21,662 nt of DNA, taken from positions 1 through 21,662 of the forward strand of contig CAYRFP010000038.1 in NCBI GenBank assembly GCA_964423675.1. Direction: 5' to 3'. Each line of letters starts with the position of its first letter. The stretch's first letter is position 1. The position numbers were made by a program, and so were the translations under genes. The DNA comes from RUG563 sp964423675. GTDB lineage: Bacteria; Bacillota; Clostridia; Christensenellales; Aristaeellaceae. Below the pieces are notes generated by a model. It was given only the letters and a program-made list of their open reading frames with translations. It ran no database searches and was not told the DNA's origin. Below are positions 1 to 7,620 of this stretch, piece by piece.

Positions 1-1002
1 AAACCCAATGAAATTTATTTCACCTCCGGCGGCAGCGAAAGCGACAACTGGGCCATCAAAGGCGTCGCTTTCGCTAATCGCGCCAAGGGCAATCATATTA
101 TTACCAGCGCCATCGAGCATCACGCCGTTTTGCATACCTGCCAGTGGCTGGAAAAGCAGGGGTTTGAAGTGACCTATTTGCCGGTGGATGAATACGGTCT
201 GGTCAACCCCGCCGATGTGGAAGCGGCCATTACGGACAAAACCGTCCTGATCTCTATCATGGCGGCGAATAACGAAATTGGCACCATTGAGCCTATCGCT
301 GAGATTGGCAAGATTGCCAGGGCCCACAAGGTGCTATTTCATTGCGATGCGGTGCAGGCGGTCGGCGCTATTCCGGTGAATGTGGAAGACTGGTGCGTGG
401 ACATGCTTTCGCTTTCCGGCCATAAGTTCCACGGCCCCAAGGGCGTTGGCGCGTTGTATATTCGTACGGGCGCGAAGGTGGAGCAGTTTATGCATGGCGG
501 CGCACAGGAACGTGGGCGCCGGGCTACAACGGAAAATCTGCCAGGCATTGTTGGGCTGGCGGCAGCGCTGGAAAAAGCCTGCGCTCATATGGAAGAAAAC
601 GCTTGCCGACTCATGCAGATGCGGGATCGGCTTATTCATGGAATCCTGGAACAGATTCCTTTTACTCGCCTGAACGGCCATCCTGTAAAGCGACTGCCAG
701 GCAATGTAAATGTTTCCGTGCGATTTATTGAAGGTGAGGCGCTGCTGCTTCGGCTGGATCTGGCAGGCATTGCCGCTTCATCTGGTTCTGCATGCACCTC
801 TGGTTCTCTGGATCCCTCGCATGTGCTGTTAGCAATCGGTTTGCCGCACGAAATTGCCCATGGGAGTCTGCGGCTTTCTCTGGGCGATGGAAACACTGAG
901 GAAGAGGTGGACGAAGTGCTGCGGGTGCTGCCAGGTATTGTGGAAAATCTGCGAAATATGAGCCCGCTTTACGAGCAGTTTTTGAAGGAACAGAATGCGT
1001 GA
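1..1002 (+). CDS. nifS: Cysteine desulfurase, NifS/IscS family (5' end cut off)
   Basis: PLP-dependent enzyme that takes sulfur from L-cysteine, forming alanine and a protein persulfide, and passes it to Fe-S cluster assembly or tRNA thiolation in the cytosol. The frame is open from base 1, so the true start lies upstream; 333 residues are visible of about 380-400 usual. Visible residues begin in the PLP-binding TSGGSES region, followed by the conserved EHHAV histidine segment. The PLP lysine sits in SLSGHKFHG (K142 of the visible part), and the catalytic cysteine in the flexible loop SSGSACTSG (C265). The loop is short, with SGSAC-type spacing. It is followed 72 bases later by a NifU-type scaffold, the standard partner, so the pair probably forms an isc-like Fe-S unit. 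Whether the product is better called NifS or IscS cannot be settled here. Confidence 0.96.
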   Translation, partial: KPNEIYFTSGGSESDNWAIKGVAFANRAKGNHIITSAIEHHAVLHTCQWLEKQGFEVTYLPVDEYGLVNPADVEAAITDKTVLISIMAANNEIGTIEPIAEIGKIARAHKVLFHCDAVQAVGAIPVNVEDWCVDMLSLSGHKFHGPKGVGALYIRTGAKVEQFMHGGAQERGRRATTENLPGIVGLAAALEKACAHMEENACRLMQMRDRLIHGILEQIPFTRLNGHPVKRLPGNVNVSVRFIEGEALLLRLDLAGIAASSGSACTSGSLDPSHVLLAIGLPHEIAHGSLRLSLGDGNTEEEVDEVLRVLPGIVENLRNMSPLYEQFLKEQNA

Positions 1003-1074
1003 TTTAACATCAAACGGGAGAATGAAATTGTAAAACCTTTTGCCGCAAGGCAGAAATATGGAGGAAAAAGAAAC

Positions 1075-1461
1075 ATGTATAGCGAAAAAGTAATGGATCA
1101 TTTTTCGAATCCCCGCAATGTTGGCGAGATTCCGGACGCGAATGGGGTTGGCACGGTAGGAAATGCCAAGTGCGGCGATATTATGAAGATGTATCTTAAA
1201 GTGGAGGACGGAATTATCAAAGACGTCAAATTCAAAACCTTTGGCTGCGGCGCGGCCATCGCCACCTCCTCCATGGCTACGGAAATGGTTAAGGGCAAAA
1301 CGCTGGAAGAAGCTTTGCAATTGACCAACAAGGCTGTGGCCGAAGCCCTAGATGGGCTGCCCCCTGTGAAGATGCACTGTTCGCTTCTGGCTGAAGAGGC
1401 CATTCATGCGGCAGTGGAAGATTATATGAAGAACCATGCGCAGGAGAAAACAGAAGAATAA
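1075..1461 (+). CDS. nifU: Fe-S cluster assembly scaffold, NifU/IscU N-terminal type
   Basis: A 128-residue scaffold on which Fe-S clusters are built from sulfur delivered by the adjacent desulfurase. The three cluster-ligand cysteines are all present: C33 in NAKCGD with the following D35, C58 in FGCGAA, and C102 in KMHCSLL. The opening MYSEKVMDHFSNPRNVG is typical of the family. The length matches a stand-alone IscU-type domain; the C-terminal Nfu and ferredoxin-like domains of full NifU are absent. Start ATG is preceded by GGAGG at 1061-1065 with 9 bases of spacing. The tail is acidic and charged (HAQEKTEE). It probably shares a transcript with the upstream nifS. An mnmA gene often follows this pair in Firmicutes but is not found here. 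Confidence 0.96.
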   Translation: MYSEKVMDHFSNPRNVGEIPDANGVGTVGNAKCGDIMKMYLKVEDGIIKDVKFKTFGCGAAIATSSMATEMVKGKTLEEALQLTNKAVAEALDGLPPVKMHCSLLAEEAIHAAVEDYMKNHAQEKTEE

Positions 1462-1484
1462 ACGCCTGTTCTCCTCAGCATGGC

Positions 1485-1525
1485 GGGCGGCAAGGGCGTG
1501 AGCCATCGCTCCGTCTCAGCCGCCC
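1485..1525 (+). repeat. GC-rich inverted repeat just ahead of the hflX ribosome binding site
   Basis: Arms GGGCGGC (1485-1491) and GCCGCCC (1519-1525) are perfect reverse complements separated by 27 bases. The right arm abuts the hflX Shine-Dalgarno AAAGGAG (1526-1532). As RNA it could form a hairpin. No U-tract follows, so it is not a classic terminator. A role in limiting read-through or in hflX translation is only inference. Confidence 0.35.
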
Positions 1526-1537
1526 AAAGGAGCATGC

Positions 1538-3331
1538 ATGCAGGAAGTACATGGAAATATAACAGGAATCCGGGATTCACAGCTATTGGAACTTGCGGCG
1601 ATCTATGATTGCCCCTTTGAACCGGATGAATTTGCGCCGCGTGAGTTGATTGAAGAACTTGCGCGGCATTCGTGCGCTTTGAATCGGGAAATCGCTGTGT
1701 ATATCAGCCGGGATGGCGATGTGATGGATGTAACCGTTGGCGTGATTGACAGCGTTCCGCTGCTGGATCTGCGCCTTCGCCGTAACGCCAAACGTCTTTC
1801 TTTTGTGCGTTGCATCCATACGCATCCTGGCGGTAATGCAGAATTATCAGATGTGGATATTTCTGCGCTGCGTTCGCTGATGCTAGACAGCATGTGCGCT
1901 ATTGGTGTTTCCACGGATGGGCATGTAACCGGCGTAAGCGCAGCGTTCCTGGGGGAAAAGAAGGATGGCCTGCCCAGCGTGGAGCTTTCGCCTGTTTATT
2001 CCCTTCGGCGGATGCCTCAGTCTGAATGGATGCATGCCATCGCACTGGCAGATCAGAATGTGCTCAAGGGCCGGGATAAGGATGAAATCAATGCGCCGGA
2101 ACGGGCACTTCTGGTGGGAATCGACAGCGAAAAATCGCTGGATGAGTTGGCCGCACTGGCAGAAAGCGCCGGGGCTGTGGTAGTTGGGCGTTCATTCCAA
2201 AAACGTCCGAAGCCGGATACGGCCACATTTGTTGGCAGCGGAAAGGCGGCTCAGCTGCAATTGGACGCCCAGGCGCTGGAAGCCGATCTGGTGATATTTG
2301 ATGATGAACTGACCGGGGCGCAGACGCGGAATCTGGAAGAAATGATTGGCGTGAAGGTCATTGACCGAACCACGTTGATTTTGGATATTTTTGCCCAGCG
2401 GGCCAAGAGCGGCGAGGGCAAGCTGCAGGTGCAGCTGGCGCAGTTGAAATATCGTTCCGGAAGATTGATTGGTCAGGGTCTGATTTTGTCCCGTTTGGGC
2501 GGCGGAATTGGAACGCGCGGGCCTGGCGAGTCCAAGCTGGAGATGGATCGGCGGCGCATTCGTGAACAGATGACTGCTCTGAGGCGAGATTTGGACGCCT
2601 TGCAGCGCCAGCGTCAGCTGCGGAGAAAAAGCCGGGAGAAGAATCAAATGCCCATTGTGGCGTTGGTGGGCTATACCAATACGGGAAAATCCACGCTGCT
2701 TAATTACGTGACCGATGCCGGCGTTTACGCGGAAAACAAGCTGTTTGCCACGCTGGACGCCGTATCGCGGAACGTGACGCTTCCCGGCGGCGGGGAATGC
2801 CTGCTGGTAGACACGGTCGGATTTGTCAGCAAGCTGCCTCATGATTTAGTGGAAGCGTTTAAGTCTACATTGGAGGAAGCTGCGCTGGCCGATCTTTTGC
2901 TGATTGTCAACGACGGTTCATCTCCTGATATGTTGGCTCAGCACAAGGTGGTGGAGCAGGTGCTTTCCGAAATTGGAGCAGATACGCAGCCACGCATCGA
3001 TGTGATTAACAAATGTGATGTATGCGGTGCAGAGGAGGAAGCAGGCGTTCCACCATTGCCTGGTGCTATCCGCATCTCTGCCAAAACAAGCGAAAATGTG
3101 CAGGGACTTTTGCAAGCAGTGGCAGCGCAGCTTCGGAGGGCGGAAAGCATGCTTCGGTTTCGGGTGCCATTTGACCAGTTTGGCGTACTAAGCGATTTGC
3201 GCAGCAAAGGCCGAATTCTGGAAGAAAGCTATGAGGATATGGGCGTAATTGTGACGGTGATGGTGAAAGGCGAGGCTGCTGGGCAGCTTTCCGCTCGGTA
3301 TGGGCAGATGCTGATGCCGGACGAGGCTTAA
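1538..3331 (+). CDS. hflX: GTPase HflX with N-terminal JAMM-like domain
   Basis: Ribosome-associated GTPase; HflX homologues bind the 50S subunit and split stalled or stressed 70S ribosomes. The 597 residues are much longer than E. coli HflX (about 426) because of an extra N-terminal region of about 185 residues. Order: N-terminal region; HflX N-domain at about 190-350, including the glycine-rich GGGIGTRGPGE segment; coiled linker rich in Arg and Gln; G domain with G1 GYTNTGKS (378-385), G3 DTVGF (425-429) and G4 NKCD (491-494); short C-terminal domain. The N-terminal region carries a JAMM/MPN-type pattern: E51 in REIAVYI, then H94-T-H96, seven residues, S104, two residues, D107. Such long HflX proteins occur in Clostridia; protease activity is not established and is only suggested by the motif. 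The start ATG 1538 has AAAGGAG five bases upstream. The gene heads a tight plus-strand run. Confidence 0.95.
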   Translation: MQEVHGNITGIRDSQLLELAAIYDCPFEPDEFAPRELIEELARHSCALNREIAVYISRDGDVMDVTVGVIDSVPLLDLRLRRNAKRLSFVRCIHTHPGGNAELSDVDISALRSLMLDSMCAIGVSTDGHVTGVSAAFLGEKKDGLPSVELSPVYSLRRMPQSEWMHAIALADQNVLKGRDKDEINAPERALLVGIDSEKSLDELAALAESAGAVVVGRSFQKRPKPDTATFVGSGKAAQLQLDAQALEADLVIFDDELTGAQTRNLEEMIGVKVIDRTTLILDIFAQRAKSGEGKLQVQLAQLKYRSGRLIGQGLILSRLGGGIGTRGPGESKLEMDRRRIREQMTALRRDLDALQRQRQLRRKSREKNQMPIVALVGYTNTGKSTLLNYVTDAGVYAENKLFATLDAVSRNVTLPGGGECLLVDTVGFVSKLPHDLVEAFKSTLEEAALADLLLIVNDGSSPDMLAQHKVVEQVLSEIGADTQPRIDVINKCDVCGAEEEAGVPPLPGAIRISAKTSENVQGLLQAVAAQLRRAESMLRFRVPFDQFGVLSDLRSKGRILEESYEDMGVIVTVMVKGEAAGQLSARYGQMLMPDEA

Positions 3332-3358
3332 ACGCATGCCGCTGCAAAGGAGGAAAAT

Positions 3359-4039
3359 ATGGCTGCCAAATTGATTTCGCTGCTACTATTGCTGCTCTCC
3401 CTTGGCCAGGATACCTTAAATGCCTATGTGGATGAAATGAACCTGGGTGGAAATCTTTTTCTGGTGAACCGGGAATATATGCTTTCATCGGATTATGTGC
3501 CGCAGGATCTGGTTAAGCCAAACGTGCAGGCCAATAACAATAATATCAAAATGCGCGCTGAAGCGGCGGCGGCGCTGGAAGAAATGTTTCAGGCTGCGAA
3601 AACGGAGGAAGGGTATACCCTTGTAGCAATTTCGGGATATCGTAGCTATGGTAAGCAATCTACGATTTTCTCCAACAAGGTCAGTAAGGTTGGCAAAACC
3701 AAGGCGATGCTGCTGGTAGCACCACCGGGGGCCAGTGAGCATCAGTTGGGCCTGGCCATGGATTTGGGCAGCAAAAAGAATACCTCCCTGACGGAAAGCT
3801 TTTTTGATACGCCCGAGGGAAAATGGGTGGCGGATAACTGTCATCGTTTTGGGTTTATTATCCGCTACAAGGAAGAATGGACGGATATTACCGGCTATGC
3901 CTATGAGCCGTGGCATGTACGCTATGTGGGCAAGGAGCATGCGGTACGCATCTATGAATTAAATATTCCGCTGGAAACGTATATTGCCCAGCTGCGACAG
4001 GCCCGGTATGCGCTGCTGACGGAAAGCGAGGAAGAATAA
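3359..4039 (+). CDS. Secreted D,D-carboxypeptidase-like protein, VanY/M15 family (copy 1)
   Basis: Zinc peptidase expected to remove the terminal D-Ala from peptidoglycan stem peptides outside the membrane. The M15 signature is complete: SEHQLGLAMD gives zinc ligands H128 and D135, and EPWH gives catalytic E183 and ligand H186. SGYRSY, typical of VanY, precedes it. The N-terminus (K4 followed by a leucine-rich stretch to about residue 16, then a polar region) looks like a signal peptide; there is no lipobox cysteine. The start has a strong AAAGGAGG at 3346-3353. It lies 27 bases after hflX, and its stop codon TAA directly touches the ATG of the next VanY paralogue, so the three copies are co-transcribed. 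It is closest in sequence to copy 3, sharing the ASEHQLGLAMD core and CHRFGF. Substrate preference (D-Ala-D-Ala or other) cannot be read from the sequence. Confidence 0.9.
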   Translation: MAAKLISLLLLLLSLGQDTLNAYVDEMNLGGNLFLVNREYMLSSDYVPQDLVKPNVQANNNNIKMRAEAAAALEEMFQAAKTEEGYTLVAISGYRSYGKQSTIFSNKVSKVGKTKAMLLVAPPGASEHQLGLAMDLGSKKNTSLTESFFDTPEGKWVADNCHRFGFIIRYKEEWTDITGYAYEPWHVRYVGKEHAVRIYELNIPLETYIAQLRQARYALLTESEEE

Positions 4040-4831
4040 ATGAAAAAAATCGCGATGCTTTTAGCACTGCTGTTGCTGCTCCCCGGGGCGGCGCTGGCCG
4101 AAATGCCGGAATGGGAATACCCCTTGGCCCCAGAAATTCTTGATAATCATGAAGGCTACATTACCCTGACCAATCGTGCCGTGCTGCTGGATGCAGATTA
4201 TGAGCCGGCGGATCTTGTGAATGTAACGGCGCGAAAAGTGGTAACAGGACAGCTGCGGCAGGCAGCCAACGATGCACTGAACCGGATGTTTGCTGCGGCG
4301 GAGGAAGCTGGATACAAGCTCTATGTAAAGAGCGTCTATCGCAGCTATCAAACGCAGAAAACCATGTATAGCAATCGCCTGGCGAAAGTGGGCTACGATG
4401 ATGGATGGGTGGCCTATCCGGGTTCTAGCGATCATCAGACCGGTCTTGGGGTAGATATTCTCAATTATGCGTGGACAAAAAAAGAGGGCATGAATGAGAA
4501 GTTCGCCGCTGAGGAGGAAGCTAAATGGATGTATGAGCATTGCCAGGAGTTTGGCTTTGTGCTTCGGTATATGGAAGACAAAGAGGATTCCACGGGCATT
4601 AACTTCGAGCCCTGGCATTTCCGCTATGTGGGGAACGAGGCTGCGGAATACATTATGGAAAAGCATCTCTCCCTGGAAGAGTTCACCGAAGAATGGCAGG
4701 CGTATGTGGCAGAGTGGGAGGCCGGCGGCGGGGTTTTTGATGCGCTGATTGAAGAACGTGCGCGGATTAATCAGGTAACGGTCATCGATACAAGTGAGGA
4801 TGGCGAGGAAGAAATTTCTTTCTTCTACTAA
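4040..4831 (+). CDS. Secreted D,D-carboxypeptidase-like protein, VanY/M15 family (copy 2)
   Basis: Second member of the tandem VanY set, 263 residues. A clear signal peptide is present (MKKIAMLLALLLLLPG, cleavage probably after ALA at about residue 20). The M15 motif reads SDHQTGLGVD, giving H132 and D139, with EPWH giving E190 and H193, so all zinc and catalytic residues are kept. It is the most divergent copy: SVYRSY replaces SGYRSY, the core differs, and it carries a C-terminal tail of about 55 residues rich in Glu (EEWQAYVAEWEAGGG and onward) that copy 1 lacks. ATG follows the TAA of copy 1 with no gap; GAGGAAG inside the end of copy 1 is the likely ribosome binding site, implying translational coupling. 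The function is inferred from the family. Confidence 0.9.
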   Translation: MKKIAMLLALLLLLPGAALAEMPEWEYPLAPEILDNHEGYITLTNRAVLLDADYEPADLVNVTARKVVTGQLRQAANDALNRMFAAAEEAGYKLYVKSVYRSYQTQKTMYSNRLAKVGYDDGWVAYPGSSDHQTGLGVDILNYAWTKKEGMNEKFAAEEEAKWMYEHCQEFGFVLRYMEDKEDSTGINFEPWHFRYVGNEAAEYIMEKHLSLEEFTEEWQAYVAEWEAGGGVFDALIEERARINQVTVIDTSEDGEEEISFFY

Positions 4832-4859
4832 TGGAAAAACAGGAAGGGAAGCGAAAAGA

Positions 4860-5747
4860 ATGAATAAACGGATGATTCTTGGGCTGATGGCGCTGGTGCT
4901 GTTCCTGTCTCCCATGCTGGCATCGGCTGCTTCCTTTGACGATGACGGTTTGCTTCGGCTAGTCAACCGCGATGAAACGATTACCAAACAGTATAAACCG
5001 GAAGACATGGTATTGCCGCAGGTGGATACCAACAAAAAAAGCCAGAAAGAAAAAATATATCTTCGCCCTGCCGCTGCCAGGGCACTGGAGGAAATGTTCG
5101 CGGCGGCGAAAGCGGAGGCGGGCTATACCTTGCTGGCGGTTTCTGGTTATCGCAGCTTTGGGGAACAGCAGCTGATGTTTAATAACAAGGTGGAGGCTGT
5201 AGGAAGCAAAGAGAAAGCGTGGCGCAAGGTGGCTCCTGCGGGAGCTAGTGAGCATCAGTTGGGATTGGCAATGGATATCGTTAGTGATCAATTCCGAAAT
5301 CTTAACAGCGGATTTGGTGAAACTGATGAAGGAAAGTGGCTGTATGCCAATTGCCACCGGTTCGGCTTTATTGTGCGGTATCTCAAGGATTGGGAAGACA
5401 TTACAGGCTATGCTGCGGAACCCTGGCATTTTCGCTATTTAGGGGTTAGTCATGCCTGCGCAGTGCAATGGCTGAATATTCCTTACGAAACCTATGCGCA
5501 CCAGGCGATGGAGTTGCCGGAATACGTGCTGGAAAAAGGTAATGCGTATCTGCTCTATGGGCTGATGGATAATGCGCTGAATGGGGACGGATGCCTGTTC
5601 GATGATGTATGCAATGCAGCGTGCCAGAACGAGGAGGAACAGGAGGCTGTTCTTCGGGAGATGACGAGTTATTTTCTGCCCAAGGGCGTGACCCTCGAGA
5701 TGGCTTTAAACAATGAGGTGGATGCCTATGCTGTCTCTGCGCGATAA
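4860..5747 (+). CDS. Secreted D,D-carboxypeptidase-like protein, VanY/M15 family (copy 3)
   Basis: Third tandem VanY paralogue, 295 residues from ATG 4860. An in-frame ATG at 4794 exists but lies inside copy 2 and would add 22 residues ahead of a textbook signal peptide (MNKRMILGLMALVLFLSP, then ASA at about 22), so the later start is chosen; GGAAGGGAAG upstream is a weak ribosome binding site. M15 residues are intact: SEHQLGLAMD (H132, D139) and EPWH (E187, H190). It carries a C-terminal extension of about 60 residues with two cysteines (DDVCNAAC) that copy 1 lacks. Its last 20 bases overlap the start of the following nuclease gene. It probably acts on cell-wall stem peptides outside the membrane, as inferred from family and signal peptide. 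Confidence 0.9.
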   Translation: MNKRMILGLMALVLFLSPMLASAASFDDDGLLRLVNRDETITKQYKPEDMVLPQVDTNKKSQKEKIYLRPAAARALEEMFAAAKAEAGYTLLAVSGYRSFGEQQLMFNNKVEAVGSKEKAWRKVAPAGASEHQLGLAMDIVSDQFRNLNSGFGETDEGKWLYANCHRFGFIVRYLKDWEDITGYAAEPWHFRYLGVSHACAVQWLNIPYETYAHQAMELPEYVLEKGNAYLLYGLMDNALNGDGCLFDDVCNAACQNEEEQEAVLREMTSYFLPKGVTLEMALNNEVDAYAVSAR

Positions 5748-6852
5748 ACTGCGCTCTGCAACGGCTGCGGTTTCTGCACCCAAGCCATCGCCTCGTTCGA
5801 GAACTGGAGATTGCTTTTTGCGTCAGGAGCGGGTCTCGCTTTCATCGTTTTCCTTGCCGCCGGTCGTGTCTGGTGAGGCGCTTTCATTGATGCAGGGCGT
5901 GCCATTTTCTGATTGCAGACGGGAAGACATTCTTTTCCTGGATACGGAAACCACCGGCCTGTCCCATGGTGCAGGGACGGTAGCATTTCTGGTAGGCGTT
6001 GGTTTTTTTGAGCAGGACGCCTTTGTTATTCGCCAATATTTGATGCGGGATTACGATGAAGAGCCGTTTGTATTAAAGCATGTGGCAGAGCATCTGCGAT
6101 CATCTCGACTGATTTGTACTTTTAACGGCGCATCCTTTGATTTGCCGCTGCTGGAGGTGCGCTACACGATGCAGCGGATGCGCGAAGCATATTGTTCTCC
6201 GCCGCATGTGGACTTACTTCATCCTGCCCGGCGTATCTGGAAGCTTCGGCTGAAAAGGTGCAATCTAACCAGCTTGGAGGAAGCTGTGTTGGGTAGCTGC
6301 CGAGAGGACGATTTGCCCGGTGCACTGGTGCCGGAGCGGTATTTTCAGTTTCTAAAAACAAGAGATTTTTCGCTGCTGGAAGATATTTTGCGCCACAACG
6401 CTCAGGATATTTCTTCCTTGGCGCACATTCTGCATAGGCTTTTATCTGTGCATACAACGCCGACATTTCAGGAAGCTCCAGAGAATTTGTTCAGCTTGGG
6501 CAAAGTCTATGAGAAGCGGGGGAAACGTGAACGGGCGCGCATGTGCTATCGGGCTGCGGACCAAGGAAAGCTTTCTGCGCTGTCTCGGGCGCGCATGGCA
6601 GAAACATATCGCAGAGACGGGAAATACGACGAGGCTGCGGCGGTTTATTGCCGCATGGCAGACTGCCATCAGGGCGGCGCGATTCCTTTGATTGCGCTGG
6701 CAAAAATTTATGAACATAAAAAAAGGGATATTCCCGGTGCTATCGAATATACCAGACGAGCTATTATTCTTGCCGCCGAGCAGGATAACACGGATATGGC
6801 GGCGCTTCAAAAACGATATGAACGCCTGATGATGAAGGCAAGAAAGGAATGA
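5728..6852 (+). CDS. YprB-like RNase H-fold exonuclease with C-terminal TPR repeats
   Basis: The 374 residues combine a DEDD-type 3'-5' exonuclease-like domain (RNase H fold, YprB family) with a helical TPR tail. Exo I motif: FLDTETTGL with D72 and E74. Exo II: FNGASFD with D138. Exo III: HNAQD with H223 and D227. Residues about 245-365 form TPR-like helical pairs (LGKVYEKRGKRERARMCYRAA, MAETYRRDGKYDEAAAVY, LAKIYEHKKRDIPGAIEY). The start is set at ATG 5728 because GAGGTGG (5715-5721) sits six bases upstream; in-frame ATGs at 5713 and 5722 are inside or upstream of that site. The gene overlaps copy 3 of the VanY set by 20 bases. The substrate (DNA or RNA) is unknown; the family has few characterised members. 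It is followed six bases later by a second TPR gene. Confidence 0.8.
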   Translation: MLSLRDKLRSATAAVSAPKPSPRSRTGDCFLRQERVSLSSFSLPPVVSGEALSLMQGVPFSDCRREDILFLDTETTGLSHGAGTVAFLVGVGFFEQDAFVIRQYLMRDYDEEPFVLKHVAEHLRSSRLICTFNGASFDLPLLEVRYTMQRMREAYCSPPHVDLLHPARRIWKLRLKRCNLTSLEEAVLGSCREDDLPGALVPERYFQFLKTRDFSLLEDILRHNAQDISSLAHILHRLLSVHTTPTFQEAPENLFSLGKVYEKRGKRERARMCYRAADQGKLSALSRARMAETYRRDGKYDEAAAVYCRMADCHQGGAIPLIALAKIYEHKKRDIPGAIEYTRRAIILAAEQDNTDMAALQKRYERLMMKARKE

Positions 6853-6858
6853 TTTCGC

Positions 6859-7557
6859 ATGGGCTTGATGAATGGATGGAAGGCGCGCAAGGCGATGATG
6901 CTGCATCAAAAGGGCGATTTGGAGGGCGCGAAGGCGGCCTACGATGCACTGTATACCAGCGGTTATAATGCTGCTTCCTATTTGATGCCCTATTCGGTAA
7001 TTCTGCTGCGAGAGGGCGGAGAGGCTAATTATCAGAAGGTAAAGGAGATACTCAAGAAAGCGGAAAAGGCTCCGGATATGAGCGAAGACAAGCGGCAGCA
7101 ACTGTTAATGAATTATGCTGTTGCGCAGTATAAACTCGGAAAAATGGAAGAGGCGATTCATCTGTTGGAGTTGTCTCATCAGAAAGCTCCCTGTGGCATC
7201 ACATATCAGGCGCTGGGATTCCTCTATATTGAGCAGGGGGATGCAGAGAAAGCGTTGGCCTATAACCTGGATGCCTTGGATTATGACGATGAAGACCCGG
7301 TGACGCTGGATAACCTGGCGCAGACGTATTATCGACTGCTGAATGACAAAGAGAACGCGCGGAAATATTTTGAAAAGGCGCACGCGTTCAAGGATACCCA
7401 AATTGATACGCTGTATTTCCTTTCACTATATGACATGGAGGAGGGAAAGAAGGAGGAGGCAATCGCGAAGCTGAACACGGCGCTGGAAGGCCGTTTTTCT
7501 CCGCTAAACTATGCCACGCCAGAAAAGATTCACGCGCTTCTTTCTAAGCTTCAATAA
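6859..7557 (+). CDS. Tetratricopeptide repeat protein
   Basis: A 232-residue soluble protein without signal peptide or transmembrane segment, built from about six TPR-like helical pairs: HQKGDLEGAKAAYDALY near residue 18, then YKLGKMEEAIHLLELS, QGDAEKALAYNLDAL, DNLAQTYYRLLNDKENARKY and EEGKKEEAIAKLNTAL near the C-terminus. TPRs usually mediate protein-protein contacts, so this is probably an adaptor or scaffold; no enzyme motif is visible. ATG 6859 has AAAGGA (6843-6848) upstream; ATG 6868 is an alternative. It starts six bases after the YprB-like gene, which also ends in TPRs, so the two are likely co-expressed and may work together. The partner is unknown. Confidence 0.85.
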   Translation: MGLMNGWKARKAMMLHQKGDLEGAKAAYDALYTSGYNAASYLMPYSVILLREGGEANYQKVKEILKKAEKAPDMSEDKRQQLLMNYAVAQYKLGKMEEAIHLLELSHQKAPCGITYQALGFLYIEQGDAEKALAYNLDALDYDDEDPVTLDNLAQTYYRLLNDKENARKYFEKAHAFKDTQIDTLYFLSLYDMEEGKKEEAIAKLNTALEGRFSPLNYATPEKIHALLSKLQ

Positions 7558-7620
7558 CATATAACGAATATTTCTTGCAGATCGGGCCATGCTAATTCTC
7601 AGCAGAAGGAGGAATGAAGC

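Noticed and set aside
4061..5035. Long minus-strand open frame (324 codons) across VanY copies 2 and 3
   Set aside because: It is antisense to two clear M15 proteins and has no ribosome binding site or domain.
3359..5747. Glycopeptide resistance cluster suggested by VanY-type genes
   Set aside because: No vanH, vanA/B ligase, vanX or vanRS genes are present; VanY-family enzymes are common housekeeping wall enzymes in Firmicutes.
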